Origin: Amycolatopsis alba DSM 44262 | GTDB taxonomy: Bacteria; Actinomycetota; Actinomycetes; Mycobacteriales; Pseudonocardiaceae | Assembly (NCBI RefSeq): GCF_000384215.1 | Contig: NZ_KB913032.1 | Coordinates: forward strand, 2,869,665-2,933,664 | Reading direction: 5' to 3' | DNA: 64,000 nt | Shown here: positions 37,259 through 45,030 of the stretch, piece after piece | Layout of the letters: every line of letters begins with the position of its first letter | How positions within the stretch are numbered: position 1 is the first letter of the stretch | Made by a program: the position numbers and the translations under genes | Notes under the pieces: generated by a model | Database searches by the model: none | Told to the model about the DNA's origin: nothing | The model's input: only the letters and a program-made list of their open reading frames with translations

Positions 37259-39946
37259 TCAATCCGAGGGGTTGTCTTCACCCCTGGCGTGGCGACCGCG
37301 CCGGAATCCGCCTTGCAGGCTGGTCATCCGTTCACGGACCGCTTCGGGGGAAAGTGAGAGTATCGGCCTCTCCCCTCGCGGCTTCTCCGGCCTGTCGTCC
37401 TGTGACCGGGCTTCGGGCACGACGGCGGGCAGGAAGGGCCAGGTTTCCTCGGCCCCGTCCTCCTGTTCCAGCTCGGCGGACGTCGGCCAAGCGGGTTCCG
37501 GTGTCTCTTCTTTCGCTGCCGGGGGCTCCACCGGCTTCAGCGCCGGTTCGGTCGGCTCATCCGGATCCTGCGCGAGTTCCGCGTTCTCCGCCGAAGCTTC
37601 AGCCGTCTTCACCGGCTCGAACGACGGCAAGGAAGGCGGGCCTGGCTCGGTGGGCGAAGGTCCTTCGCGCGGGCCGCCGTGGTCGAACCACTGCGAAAGC
37701 ACGCTCTGGTACTTGGGCATCCGCTCGGTCGGCGAGTCCAGCTCCAGATGGTTGGCCGCGTCGTCGTCCGCCGACGGCCATTCCGGCTGGGTCTCCCGTT
37801 CGACGACGGGCGCGCGCCGCAGCGGCCCCGGATCCAGCACGGGCGCGAACCGCGACTCCCCTTCGCTCTCCTCCGGTTCGGGCAGCGGCGGGACTTCCAG
37901 CGGCGGTTCGGGTTCCGGCTCGGGGGCCGCGGCGACGGGCGGGGGTTCCGGCATCGGCGCGGGCCGAGGCGCTTCGACGATGAGCCCGGCGGGCACGACG
38001 ACCACGGCGGTGATCCCGCCGCCGTCGGCGGACCGCAGGCGGACGTCGATGCGGTGCCGGACGGCCAGCGTCGCGACCACGAACAGGCCCATCCGCCGCG
38101 AGACCTCGACGTCGACGTCCGGCGGGTTCGCCAGCCGCGTGTTGGTCCGGTCGATCTCCGCCTGCGGCATCCCGGCGCCGTGGTCGGTGATCTCGATCTG
38201 CCATTCGCCGCGGTCGGTCTCGTGCCCCTCGACCTGCACCATCGTGCTCTGATCCGAATAGCGGGTCGCGTTCTCCAGCAGTTCGGACACCACGTGCACG
38301 AGATCGTTGACGGCTTCGCCGCGTACCGCGATCCGCGGCGCCGCACCGAGTTCGATGCGCTGGTAGTGCTCGACCTCCGACAGCGCGGCGCCGACGATCT
38401 CGTCGGCGACGACGGCGCCACCGTCCTCGCGGACGACGTCGGTTCCGGACAGCACCAGCAGGTTCTCGCTGTTGCGCCGCATCCGCGTCGCGAGGTGGTC
38501 GAGCTCGAAGAGCCCGGCGAGCGTGTCGGGATCCTGTTCGTCGGCCTCCATGCGGTCCAGCACGGAAAGCTGGCGCTCGACGAGATCCTGGCTCCGCTGC
38601 GACAGGTTCACGAACATCGCGTTGATGTTCTCCCGCAGCATGGCCTGTTCGCCGGCGAGCCGGACGGCCTCGCCGTGCACCGCGTCGAACGCCCGCGCCA
38701 CCTGGCCGAGTTCCTCACGGCTGAACACCGGGACCGGCGCGACGGCCAGCCGCCGCCGCAGGTTCTCCGGCTGCGGCTCGGGATCGCTGAGGAGGCCTTC
38801 GACGGCGGCCGGGAGCTGGTGTTCGGCGACCTGGAGCGCGCTGCGGCGCAGGATCCGCAACGGCCGCAACAGCGAACGCGCGATGATCACCGACAGCACC
38901 CCGGCGACGACCAGCACGGCGAGCACGATGCCGCCGTCCCAGATCGCGGACGTTCTCGCTTGTGCCGCAAGGGTGTCCGTACGTTCCTGCAGCTGCACGA
39001 GCAGCGCCTGCTGCACCTGATGGGCCAGATTGACCGTGTACGTGGCCGAGGTGTCCCACTGGTTCGGGTCCAGCCCGCCGAGCCCCTGGTTGTTCTCGGC
39101 GCGGATGAGCGCCGACTCGACCATGTCGTTGCCGATGTCGACGATCAGGCCGATCACCGTGTCGTCGTACATCCGCTGCTGTTCGGGCGTCGCGAAGGTG
39201 CGGTAGTCGTTGCGGGCGGCGGCGAGTTCGGCCTCCGCGCCGAGCAGCGCGCGGGTCCGGTCGCGGTTGAGGCCGCCCTGGGCGAGCGCGGCCGCCATGA
39301 TCGCGCGCTTGACCGACATCTGGTCCTTGATCCGCGCGAGCGCGTTGCCCGCGAGCCGGAGCTTCCCCAGATCCGGGTCGGATACGTCGGCGGCGGTGGA
39401 GTCACTGATGTCGAGCAGGCCGGAGATCAGTTCGCTGTAGGAGCGCAGCACCGCGTCGGCGGGAAAAGCCGAGTGTTCCGCGGAAAACCGGAGTCCGGTC
39501 AGCACGCGCAGACGGTCACTGGTCAGCTGGAGACTGGTCGCGGCCTTGTCACCGAGCCTGCTCTTGCTCTCGCCGAGCGTGCGGTCGAACGTGCCGATGG
39601 CCTCGTCGACGCGTTTGCGCTGCTCGGTCAGTTCGGAGACGTCGCCCTTGCGATCGCCGGCGACGAACCGGACGGTGAGGTCCCGTTCGCGCTGGAGCTG
39701 ATGGACGGCCTCGGCGACGGTGCTGTCGACCCGGCCGCGGGTGGCGAATTCGGCCAGCTGCCGCGCATCCCGCAGATCCGAGTCGACCCGGAGCCCGACG
39801 AGGGCGACCACCGCGAGCGCGGGAATCAGGAGTACGACGAAGAGTTTGGTACGCAGGTGCCAGTTCCGCAGCCGCCAGCGTCCACCGACGCGAGGGTGCC
39901 GTTCCGCCGCGTCGCCCCCACGGGGACGCTTGTCGCGACGGGCCAC
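37259..39946 (-). CDS. Second conservon-type NIT-domain sensor kinase
   Basis: This 895-residue paralogue of CvnA has TM1 (about 34-54), a NIT-like extracytoplasmic domain (about 60-335), TM2 (337-357), HAMP, a DHp-like [19 protein letters not shown], and HATPase_c (ELLENATRYSD, DHGAGM). A Pro/Glu-rich tail carries MPKYQSVLSQWF (743-754) and RMTSLQGGFRRGRHARG (873-889), the same two motifs as in CvnA. I chose GTG at 39946 with AAAAGGAAA upstream rather than ATG at 39982, which lacks a ribosome binding site. It has no B, C or D genes next to it, and is divergent from binding protein 3. Confidence 0.83.
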   Translation of the reverse strand: MARRDKRPRGGDAAERHPRVGGRWRLRNWHLRTKLFVVLLIPALAVVALVGLRVDSDLRDARQLAEFATRGRVDSTVAEAVHQLQRERDLTVRFVAGDRKGDVSELTEQRKRVDEAIGTFDRTLGESKSRLGDKAATSLQLTSDRLRVLTGLRFSAEHSAFPADAVLRSYSELISGLLDISDSTAADVSDPDLGKLRLAGNALARIKDQMSVKRAIMAAALAQGGLNRDRTRALLGAEAELAAARNDYRTFATPEQQRMYDDTVIGLIVDIGNDMVESALIRAENNQGLGGLDPNQWDTSATYTVNLAHQVQQALLVQLQERTDTLAAQARTSAIWDGGIVLAVLVVAGVLSVIIARSLLRPLRILRRSALQVAEHQLPAAVEGLLSDPEPQPENLRRRLAVAPVPVFSREELGQVARAFDAVHGEAVRLAGEQAMLRENINAMFVNLSQRSQDLVERQLSVLDRMEADEQDPDTLAGLFELDHLATRMRRNSENLLVLSGTDVVREDGGAVVADEIVGAALSEVEHYQRIELGAAPRIAVRGEAVNDLVHVVSELLENATRYSDQSTMVQVEGHETDRGEWQIEITDHGAGMPQAEIDRTNTRLANPPDVDVEVSRRMGLFVVATLAVRHRIDVRLRSADGGGITAVVVVPAGLIVEAPRPAPMPEPPPVAAAPEPEPEPPLEVPPLPEPEESEGESRFAPVLDPGPLRRAPVVERETQPEWPSADDDAANHLELDSPTERMPKYQSVLSQWFDHGGPREGPSPTEPGPPSLPSFEPVKTAEASAENAELAQDPDEPTEPALKPVEPPAAKEETPEPAWPTSAELEQEDGAEETWPFLPAVVPEARSQDDRPEKPRGERPILSLSPEAVRERMTSLQGGFRRGRHARGEDNPSD

Positions 39947-40074
39947 CTGGTTTCCTTTTCCCACCACGGGACCCTTTCCCATGGCTGATATCGGGGACGA
40001 GAGCCCGAACCTACTGTAGAGTAACAAGGTTCGAGAACGATCGAAAGCCGCGCAATCCGGCGTCTCCCGCACGC

Positions 40075-40102
40075 GATCGTATGGGGCCCGGACCATACGA
40101 TC
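40075..40102 (+). promoter_or_regulatory. 10-base inverted repeat next to a strong Shine-Dalgarno
   Basis: GATCGTATGG (40075-40084) and CCATACGATC (40093-40102) are perfect complements around eight bases, and end four bases before AAGGAGGAG (40106-40114). It could be an operator, or a leader hairpin that affects ribosome access for the binding-protein gene at 40138. Confidence 0.5.
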
Positions 40103-40137
40103 CAGAAGGAGGAGCACATTCTCTCGGTAGGTGAGCG

Positions 40138-41097
40138 GTGACGAAGATGCGCGTCTTGGCGATTCCGCTGGTAGCGGCTCTGCTGGCGACGGCCGGTTGC
40201 GGAGTGTTTTCCGACGGTGACGCAAGCAGCGACGCGCCACTCGAACGGACGGAACTTCGCATCGGCGTCGGGAGCCCCCTCGACACGGCGCCCTTGAGGG
40301 TCGCCGTCGCCGAGGGGAAGTTCACCGCCGCCGGTCTCGCCGTGACCCTCGTCGATGTTCCCGCCGACCAGGCGATCGGCAAACTTTCCGCAGGGGAGAT
40401 CGACCTGGCGTTCGCCAGCGACGTCTCCATCTTCCGCGCCGCCGCGGCCGGGACGGCGTTGCAACTACAGGGCGAGGCGTACACCGCCGGCCGCAACACC
40501 ATGGCGCTCGTCACACTCCCCGGCTCCGAGTACTCCGAGCCGACGCTCAAGAAGTCGCCGAAGATCGCGGTGAACATGCTCGACGACGTCGGCGTGCTCG
40601 TGGCCCGTTCGGTCCTCGGCACCGCGGGGGTGGACGTGAACAAGATTCAGTTCAAGCAGAACCCGTTCGACCGGATGCCGCAGGCGCTCCAGGCGGGCGA
40701 AGTCGACGCCGCGTGGATGGTCGAGCCGTACATCACCAGGGCCGAGAAGGAACTCGGCGCGAGCATCCTCGCCGACGGCGCCCGCGGCGCGACGCTCGAC
40801 TTCCCGATGTCGTCCTATGTCTCGACCGGGGCCTTCGGCCAGGGCAACGCCCGCGCGCTCGCGGTGTTCCGGAAAGTGCTCGGGGAAGCCCAGGTGCGGG
40901 CCGCCGACTCGGCCACCGTCCGCGACGCGCTGCCGTCGTTCTCCGACATCGACCGGACCACGGCGTCCCTGATCTCGCTCGGGACCTACCCGGTCTCCCT
41001 CAACGGCATCCGGCTGCAGCGGGTCGCCGACCTGATGCACAACTCCGGCATGATCGGCGCCCGGCTCGACGTCCAGTCGATGGTGCCGCGCTCTTAG
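40138..41097 (+). CDS. Substrate-binding lipoprotein 3 (NMT1/SsuA-like)
   Basis: This 319-residue lipoprotein has lipobox ATAGC (Cys21). The mature part has LRIGVGSPLDTAPLRVAVAEGKFTAAGL, LSAGEIDLAFASDVSIF and DAAWMVEPYITR, so it is a more distant relative of the two binding proteins at 29892 and 31142. It has no permease or ATPase beside it and must use those of the nearby operon, or act only as a sensor partner. It is divergent from the second NIT kinase. GTG at 40138 was used; the strong AAGGAGGAG lies 23 bases away, so the start is not settled (ATG at 40147 is possible). Confidence 0.82.
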   Translation: MTKMRVLAIPLVAALLATAGCGVFSDGDASSDAPLERTELRIGVGSPLDTAPLRVAVAEGKFTAAGLAVTLVDVPADQAIGKLSAGEIDLAFASDVSIFRAAAAGTALQLQGEAYTAGRNTMALVTLPGSEYSEPTLKKSPKIAVNMLDDVGVLVARSVLGTAGVDVNKIQFKQNPFDRMPQALQAGEVDAAWMVEPYITRAEKELGASILADGARGATLDFPMSSYVSTGAFGQGNARALAVFRKVLGEAQVRAADSATVRDALPSFSDIDRTTASLISLGTYPVSLNGIRLQRVADLMHNSGMIGARLDVQSMVPRS

Positions 41098-41729
41098 ATA
41101 TTCTCGCCGGTCGGCCTCAGGCACACCGTGCGCTCGGGCGGCCCGGTGTAGTGCAGCGAGGTGTCGTCCGACGAACAGGCGCTCTCCGACGATCCCCTCA
41201 TCACGACCGCCTTGGCCTCGGCGCTGATGTCGGAGCAGCGAACCTTCGCGATCCGCGTCTCGTGCACGACGTCACGCAGGCAATCCCCGGTCTCGACGTT
41301 CAGCGCGAGGCAGAGCGTCTTTTCGGCCTTCTTGCTCGACTTGCTGCCGTACAGCTCGAACTGGACGTAATCCGAACCGCGGCACTCCGACGAGCCCGTG
41401 CGCACCTCGTCGATGCGGAAGGTCGCGCGGGACGACGTGCAGCTGGCGGTCGTGTAACTCTGCGCGCCACCCGCCTCGTCGGTCAGGTACAGGCATTTGC
41501 CCGCCTCGACCGTGGCGAACTTGCCCGACTGCGAGATCCCCCAGGCGACCAGGCTCCCCACCCCCAGCGCGACGACGACGCCGAAGACGATGGACACCTT
41601 GACGAGCACGCTGATCGGCGGCGGCTTCGGGAACGGCGTCGACATCCCGGTGTCCGTCATCGCGGGCAGCGGCGCGGGCGCACTGAACGGGTCGTACTCG
41701 GGCATGCCGCCGGTCGGTGTAGTCGTCAA
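41094..41729 (-). CDS. Membrane-anchored Cys-rich hypothetical protein
   Basis: This 211-residue protein has a Pro-rich cytoplasmic lead of about 40 residues, one membrane segment (about 43-65, VSIVFGVVVALGVGSLVAWG) and an outer domain with seven cysteines (GKCLYL, ASCTSS, SECRGS, TLCLAL, GDCLRD, VRCSD, SACSS, and VCLRP near the end), suggesting disulfides. The type resembles LppU-like actinobacterial proteins, but I do not assign a function. TTG at 41729 has GGAGGGG upstream; GTG at 41750 is an alternative. The stop overlaps that of binding protein 3 on the opposite strand by three to four bases. Confidence 0.7.
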   Translation of the reverse strand: MTTTPTGGMPEYDPFSAPAPLPAMTDTGMSTPFPKPPPISVLVKVSIVFGVVVALGVGSLVAWGISQSGKFATVEAGKCLYLTDEAGGAQSYTTASCTSSRATFRIDEVRTGSSECRGSDYVQFELYGSKSSKKAEKTLCLALNVETGDCLRDVVHETRIAKVRCSDISAEAKAVVMRGSSESACSSDDTSLHYTGPPERTVCLRPTGENI

Positions 41730-41815
41730 AGTCCCCTCCTCCTCACCTGACACACATCCTTCCACCAGCGGTGCCGCGGCGGGAGCCGGTGTGGCCGGAA
41801 CGTATAAAGGAGGAT

Positions 41816-43462
41816 GTGACCGATGGCCCGCTGATCGTCCAGTCCGACAAGACCGTCCTGCTCGAGGTCGACAACAGCCAGGCCGACGACGCGCGGATCG
41901 CCATCGCGCCGTTCGCCGAGCTGGAACGCGCGCCCGAGCACGTCCACACCTACCGGATCACGCCGCTGGCGTTGTGGAACGCCCGTGCGGCAGGCCACGA
42001 CGCGGAACAGGTCGTCGACGCGCTGACGACGTACTCGCGGTTCCCCGTGCCCCAGCCGCTGCTCATCGACATCGTGGACACGATGGGCCGGTTCGGGCGG
42101 CTGCAGATCGCCAACCATCCGGCGCACGGCCTGGTCATGTCGACCATCGACCGCGCGGTGCTGGAAGAGATCCTCCGGCACAAGAAGATCAGCCCGATGC
42201 TGGGCGCGCGTATCGACGAAGACACCGTCATCGTGCACCCGTCCGAACGCGGACGGCTCAAGCAGGCGCTGTTGAAGGTCGGCTGGCCCGCGGAGGACCT
42301 CGCCGGCTACGTCGACGGCGAGGCGCACCCGATCGACCTCGCGGAGACCGACTGGGAGCTGCGCGACTACCAGCGCAAGGCCGCGGAGGCGTTCTGGGCG
42401 GGCGGGTCCGGCGTCGTCGTCCTGCCGTGCGGTGCGGGCAAGACCCTGGTCGGCGCGGCGGCCATGGCGCACGCGAAGGCGACGACGCTGATCCTGGTGA
42501 CGAACACCGTCGCCGGACGGCAGTGGAAGCGCGAGCTCATCGCGCGGACGTCGCTCACCGAGGAGGAGATCGGCGAGTACTCCGGCGAGAAGAAGGAAAT
42601 CCGGCCGGTCACCATCGCGACCTATCAGGTGGTCACGCGCAAGACCAAGGGCGAGTACAAGCACCTGGACCTGTTCGACTCGCGGGACTGGGGCCTGGTC
42701 GTCTACGACGAGGTCCACCTGCTGCCCGCGCCGGTGTTCCGGATGACCGCGGACCTGCAGTCGCGACGGCGACTGGGACTGACGGCGACCCTGGTGCGCG
42801 AGGACGGGCGCGAAGGCGACGTGTTCTCCCTGATCGGCCCGAAGCGGTACGACGTCCCGTGGCGCGACATCGAGGCGCAGGGCTGGATCGCGCCTGCCGA
42901 GTGCACCGAGGTCCGGGTGACGCTCACGGACGCCGAGAGGCTCGCGTACGCGACGGCCGAGGCCGAGGAGCGGTACAAGCTGGCGGCGACCGCGGACACC
43001 AAGACCAAGGTGATCAAATCGCTGGTGGACCGGCATCCGGGCGAGCCGACCCTGGTCATCGGGGCCTACCTCGACCAGCTGGAGATGATCGGCGACGAAC
43101 TGGACGCGCCGGTGATCCAGGGCGCGACGCGGAACAAGGAGCGCGAGGAACTGTTCGACGCGTTCCGGCGCGGTGAGATCAGGACGCTGGTCGTTTCGAA
43201 GGTCGCCAACTTCTCGATCGACCTGCCGGAGGCCTCGGTCGCGATCCAGATCTCGGGAACGTTCGGCTCGCGGCAGGAAGAGGCCCAGCGGCTCGGACGG
43301 CTGTTGCGCCCCAAGGGCGACGGGCGGCAGGCGCACTTCTACTCGGTCGTCTCGCGGGACACCGTCGACACGGAGTACGCGGCACACCGGCAGCGGTTCC
43401 TGGCCGAACAGGGCTACGCGTACCGGATCGTGGACGCGGACGACCTGCTGCGCCCCATGTGA
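41816..43462 (+). CDS. XPB-type DNA repair helicase
   Basis: This 548-residue superfamily 2 helicase has Walker A CGAGKT (205-210), DEVH (298-301), the XPB-specific RED motif (328-330) and motif VI QEEAQRLGRLLRP. The N-terminal 180 residues contain the helicase-associated domain. Bacterial XPB unwinds DNA 3'-5' and is linked to repair or transcription. GTG at 41816 starts the conserved TDGPLIVQSDKTVLLEV; AAAGGAGG lies just two bases upstream, a tight spacing. It is the homologue of Rv0861c, normally beside the gene found here at 20321. Confidence 0.92.
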   Translation: MTDGPLIVQSDKTVLLEVDNSQADDARIAIAPFAELERAPEHVHTYRITPLALWNARAAGHDAEQVVDALTTYSRFPVPQPLLIDIVDTMGRFGRLQIANHPAHGLVMSTIDRAVLEEILRHKKISPMLGARIDEDTVIVHPSERGRLKQALLKVGWPAEDLAGYVDGEAHPIDLAETDWELRDYQRKAAEAFWAGGSGVVVLPCGAGKTLVGAAAMAHAKATTLILVTNTVAGRQWKRELIARTSLTEEEIGEYSGEKKEIRPVTIATYQVVTRKTKGEYKHLDLFDSRDWGLVVYDEVHLLPAPVFRMTADLQSRRRLGLTATLVREDGREGDVFSLIGPKRYDVPWRDIEAQGWIAPAECTEVRVTLTDAERLAYATAEAEERYKLAATADTKTKVIKSLVDRHPGEPTLVIGAYLDQLEMIGDELDAPVIQGATRNKEREELFDAFRRGEIRTLVVSKVANFSIDLPEASVAIQISGTFGSRQEEAQRLGRLLRPKGDGRQAHFYSVVSRDTVDTEYAAHRQRFLAEQGYAYRIVDADDLLRPM

Positions 43463-43569
43463 CCCCACACGTTCAGTCCTCTGGATGCGGTCTTTGCATC
43501 GCTTGGGGTGGTCGTGAGTGGCGATTCGGCTTGGAGCCAACCGGTACTTGCCTACCTGCTGTCGGGCTC

Positions 43570-43616
43570 GACGGTGAAGGATTTGGGACGTTGAACGTCC
43601 TGATTCCTTCACCGTC
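43570..43616. repeat. Inner hairpin, class C
   Basis: The stem GACGGTGAAGGA / TCCTTCACCGTC surrounds the apical core GGGACGTTGAACGTCC. It lies inside the compound repeat and about 110 bases after the XPB stop. Confidence 0.7.
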
Positions 43617-43639
43617 ACGGGCTCACGCCGGTCTCGGTT

Positions 43640-43694
43640 CTTGATCAACGGAGGATCCGGGACACTCACCGTCCCCATTCCTCCGTTGATCAAG
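43640..43694. repeat. Inner hairpin, class C, 16-base arms
   Basis: CTTGATCAACGGAGGA (43640-43655) pairs exactly with TCCTCCGTTGATCAAG (43679-43694), with an inner GGGAC...GTCCC stem. It lies inside the compound repeat. Confidence 0.7.
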
Positions 43695-43852
43695 GTGGTG
43701 CCGGTCATGTCCTGGGGGCAGATGGCGTGACGACGGCCTGAATCCTCCACACTCGACCACCAGTCGCACCAGTAGGTAGGTAAATCCGAGTCCGTCAGAA
43801 CTCGAATCGCCACTCACGACCCACTTGACCTGTGCGATACCCCGACGACCAT

Positions 43853-43907
43853 GTCGCGAAAGCCACTTTCGGGACATCAGACGTCGCGAAAGTGGCTTTC
43901 GCGACGT
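43853..43907. repeat. Tandem/inverted hairpins, class B
   Basis: GTCGCGAAAGCCACTTTCGG (43853 on, left copy) and GTCGCGAAAGTGGCTTTCGC (43883 on, right copy) are inverted with respect to each other and each is also self-complementary, with one mismatch in the left copy. Same class as 15182-15234 and 54468-54530. Confidence 0.75.
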
Positions 43908-43931
43908 GTCGGCGCCTTCACCTCGGCGAGC

Positions 43932-43961
43932 GCAGGTCCGTGGAGGCCTTCACGGACCTGC
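43932..43961. repeat. Short class A inverted repeat
   Basis: GCAGGTCCGTGGAGG / CCTTCACGGACCTGC pair over 15 bases with one G-U and no loop. It contains the GTGAAGG-type core of class A. Confidence 0.6.
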
Positions 43962-44044
43962 AAAACGCCACCAAGTGGTGCCCCTGTGACGTCAGGGGCA
44001 CCTGAGGCACCGACCCGAAATCCCGCGGACGGGGTATCGAAAAC

Positions 44045-44066
44045 TGTCGGTGCTTCGAACTAGTGT
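44045..44066 (+). promoter_or_regulatory. PafBC-type (RecA-independent) DNA-damage promoter
   Basis: TGTCGGTG, then eight bases, then TAGTGT matches the mycobacterial RecA-NDp consensus TTGTCRGTG-N8-TANNNT except for the first T. It lies about 40 bases before the DUF4253 start on the same strand. From memory, the M. tuberculosis recA promoter has the same TAGTGT -10. Confidence 0.65.
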
Positions 44067-44096
44067 TCGGGTAGAGTTGACCGAACACCAGTTCGA
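44055..44096. promoter_or_regulatory. Pair of LexA/SOS-like boxes
   Basis: TCGAACTAGTGTTCGG (44055-44070) and CCGAACACCAGTTCGA (44081-44096) each match the actinobacterial SOS box TCGAAC-N4-GTTCGA at 11 of 12 defined bases. The first overlaps the -10 hexamer of the promoter at 44045, a position suited to LexA repression. The two boxes are also mirror images of each other. Confidence 0.65.
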
Positions 44097-44106
44097 GGGG
44101 AAGCCG

Positions 44107-44862
44107 ATGACGATCGCACCGTTCCGTCCGGGTACGCCGCCCGTCCAGACCCTGCCGCCCGGCCGGTGGCACGGCCGGATCTGGGTTTCGGATCTGCCTT
44201 TGGCCAGGCCGGAGCGCTATACCGGCTGCGTCGCCGAGTTCGACCGGTCCGGGCTGTGGCCGGTGCTGATCCCGCACGACCAGCGGTTCGCGGCCAACGG
44301 CGAGGACTGGATCGACGACCGCGGCAGGCTCGCCCCCGCCGACCACCGGATCTCCTCGGCGGACCCTGGCGAGGTGCTGGCCCGCTGGTGGGACACGTCT
44401 TGCTGCGACGGCGCCTGCCTGCGCCCGTTCGGGGCGAAGTTCCCCGGCCTCGCGCGCCGCCCGGTGCGCCGGGCGGATCCGCTGGCCGAGGCGGGCAACA
44501 CCGGGTCGATTCTGGCCGCGCGCGGGCAGCACCGGCTCGCGCTGGTGCAGACCGAGCGGCCCGCCGACATCCCGGCGATCCTCGGCTGGACGGGCATGAT
44601 CAAGGCGACCGACCAGGTCCATGAGCTGTCCGCGGTCCTGCGCAGCTGGGAAGACCGCTTCGGCGCGACCCTGACGGTGCTGGGCTTCGACTCGATGGAG
44701 CTGTCGGTGGCCGCGCCGCCGCGCACCCAAGGCCGCGCGCTCACGGTCGCCGCCGAGCACCGTTCGTTCTGCCTCCCCGCGTTCGCGGGCCAGCCGGGCA
44801 ATCTGCGCGAGTTCGCCGCCGGCCTGGTCCAGACCCGCCGGTGGCGGTTCTCGTGGGCGTGA
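44107..44862 (+). CDS. DUF4253 protein, probably DNA-damage induced
   Basis: This 251-residue protein fits the DUF4253 family: YTGCVAEFDRSGLWPVLIP in the first third and the C-terminal LRSWEDRFGATLTVLGFDSM, LSVAAPP, and a final FAAGLVQTRRWRFSW. Two cysteines lie in TSCCDGACL. The function is unknown. ATG at 44107 has GAGGGGAAG upstream. The promoter region has both a PafBC-type motif and two LexA-like boxes, so induction on DNA damage is likely, and it lies just after the XPB helicase. No enzymatic motif is recognised. Confidence 0.8.
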   Translation: MTIAPFRPGTPPVQTLPPGRWHGRIWVSDLPLARPERYTGCVAEFDRSGLWPVLIPHDQRFAANGEDWIDDRGRLAPADHRISSADPGEVLARWWDTSCCDGACLRPFGAKFPGLARRPVRRADPLAEAGNTGSILAARGQHRLALVQTERPADIPAILGWTGMIKATDQVHELSAVLRSWEDRFGATLTVLGFDSMELSVAAPPRTQGRALTVAAEHRSFCLPAFAGQPGNLREFAAGLVQTRRWRFSWA

Positions 44863-45030
44863 ATCCAGCCGAGGGAAGGTGGTGACCCCGTCGCGAAAAT
44901 CCCGGCTTGAACGGCGCACGCTGCACAGTCAGCGCACAGTGAGCGGTGTCCTGTTAAGTGGTACGCGAGGTCACGGGCGTACTCGCGTGCTGCGATCTGG
45001 GGGTCGGCACGCCGGGCGCCCGTGCCTCGC

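Larger units (their letters stand above)
43510..43821. repeat. Large compound inverted repeat with 19-base borders
   Basis: GGTCGTGAGTGGCGATTCG (43510-43528) and its exact complement CGAATCGCCACTCACGACC (43803-43821) enclose 274 bases that contain two smaller hairpins. The same border sequence flanks the element at 15163-15273. There are no transposase genes, so it may be a dispersed non-coding repeat or the remnant of a miniature element. No coding function is seen from 43463 to 44106. Confidence 0.7.

Noticed and set aside
41726..43813. 695-residue minus-strand frame opposite the XPB helicase
   Set aside because: It is an antisense frame of a clear helicase gene, extending through the repeat region.
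43510..43821. Insertion sequence
   Set aside because: Inverted borders are present but there is no transposase frame and no visible target duplication, so I list it as a repeat only.
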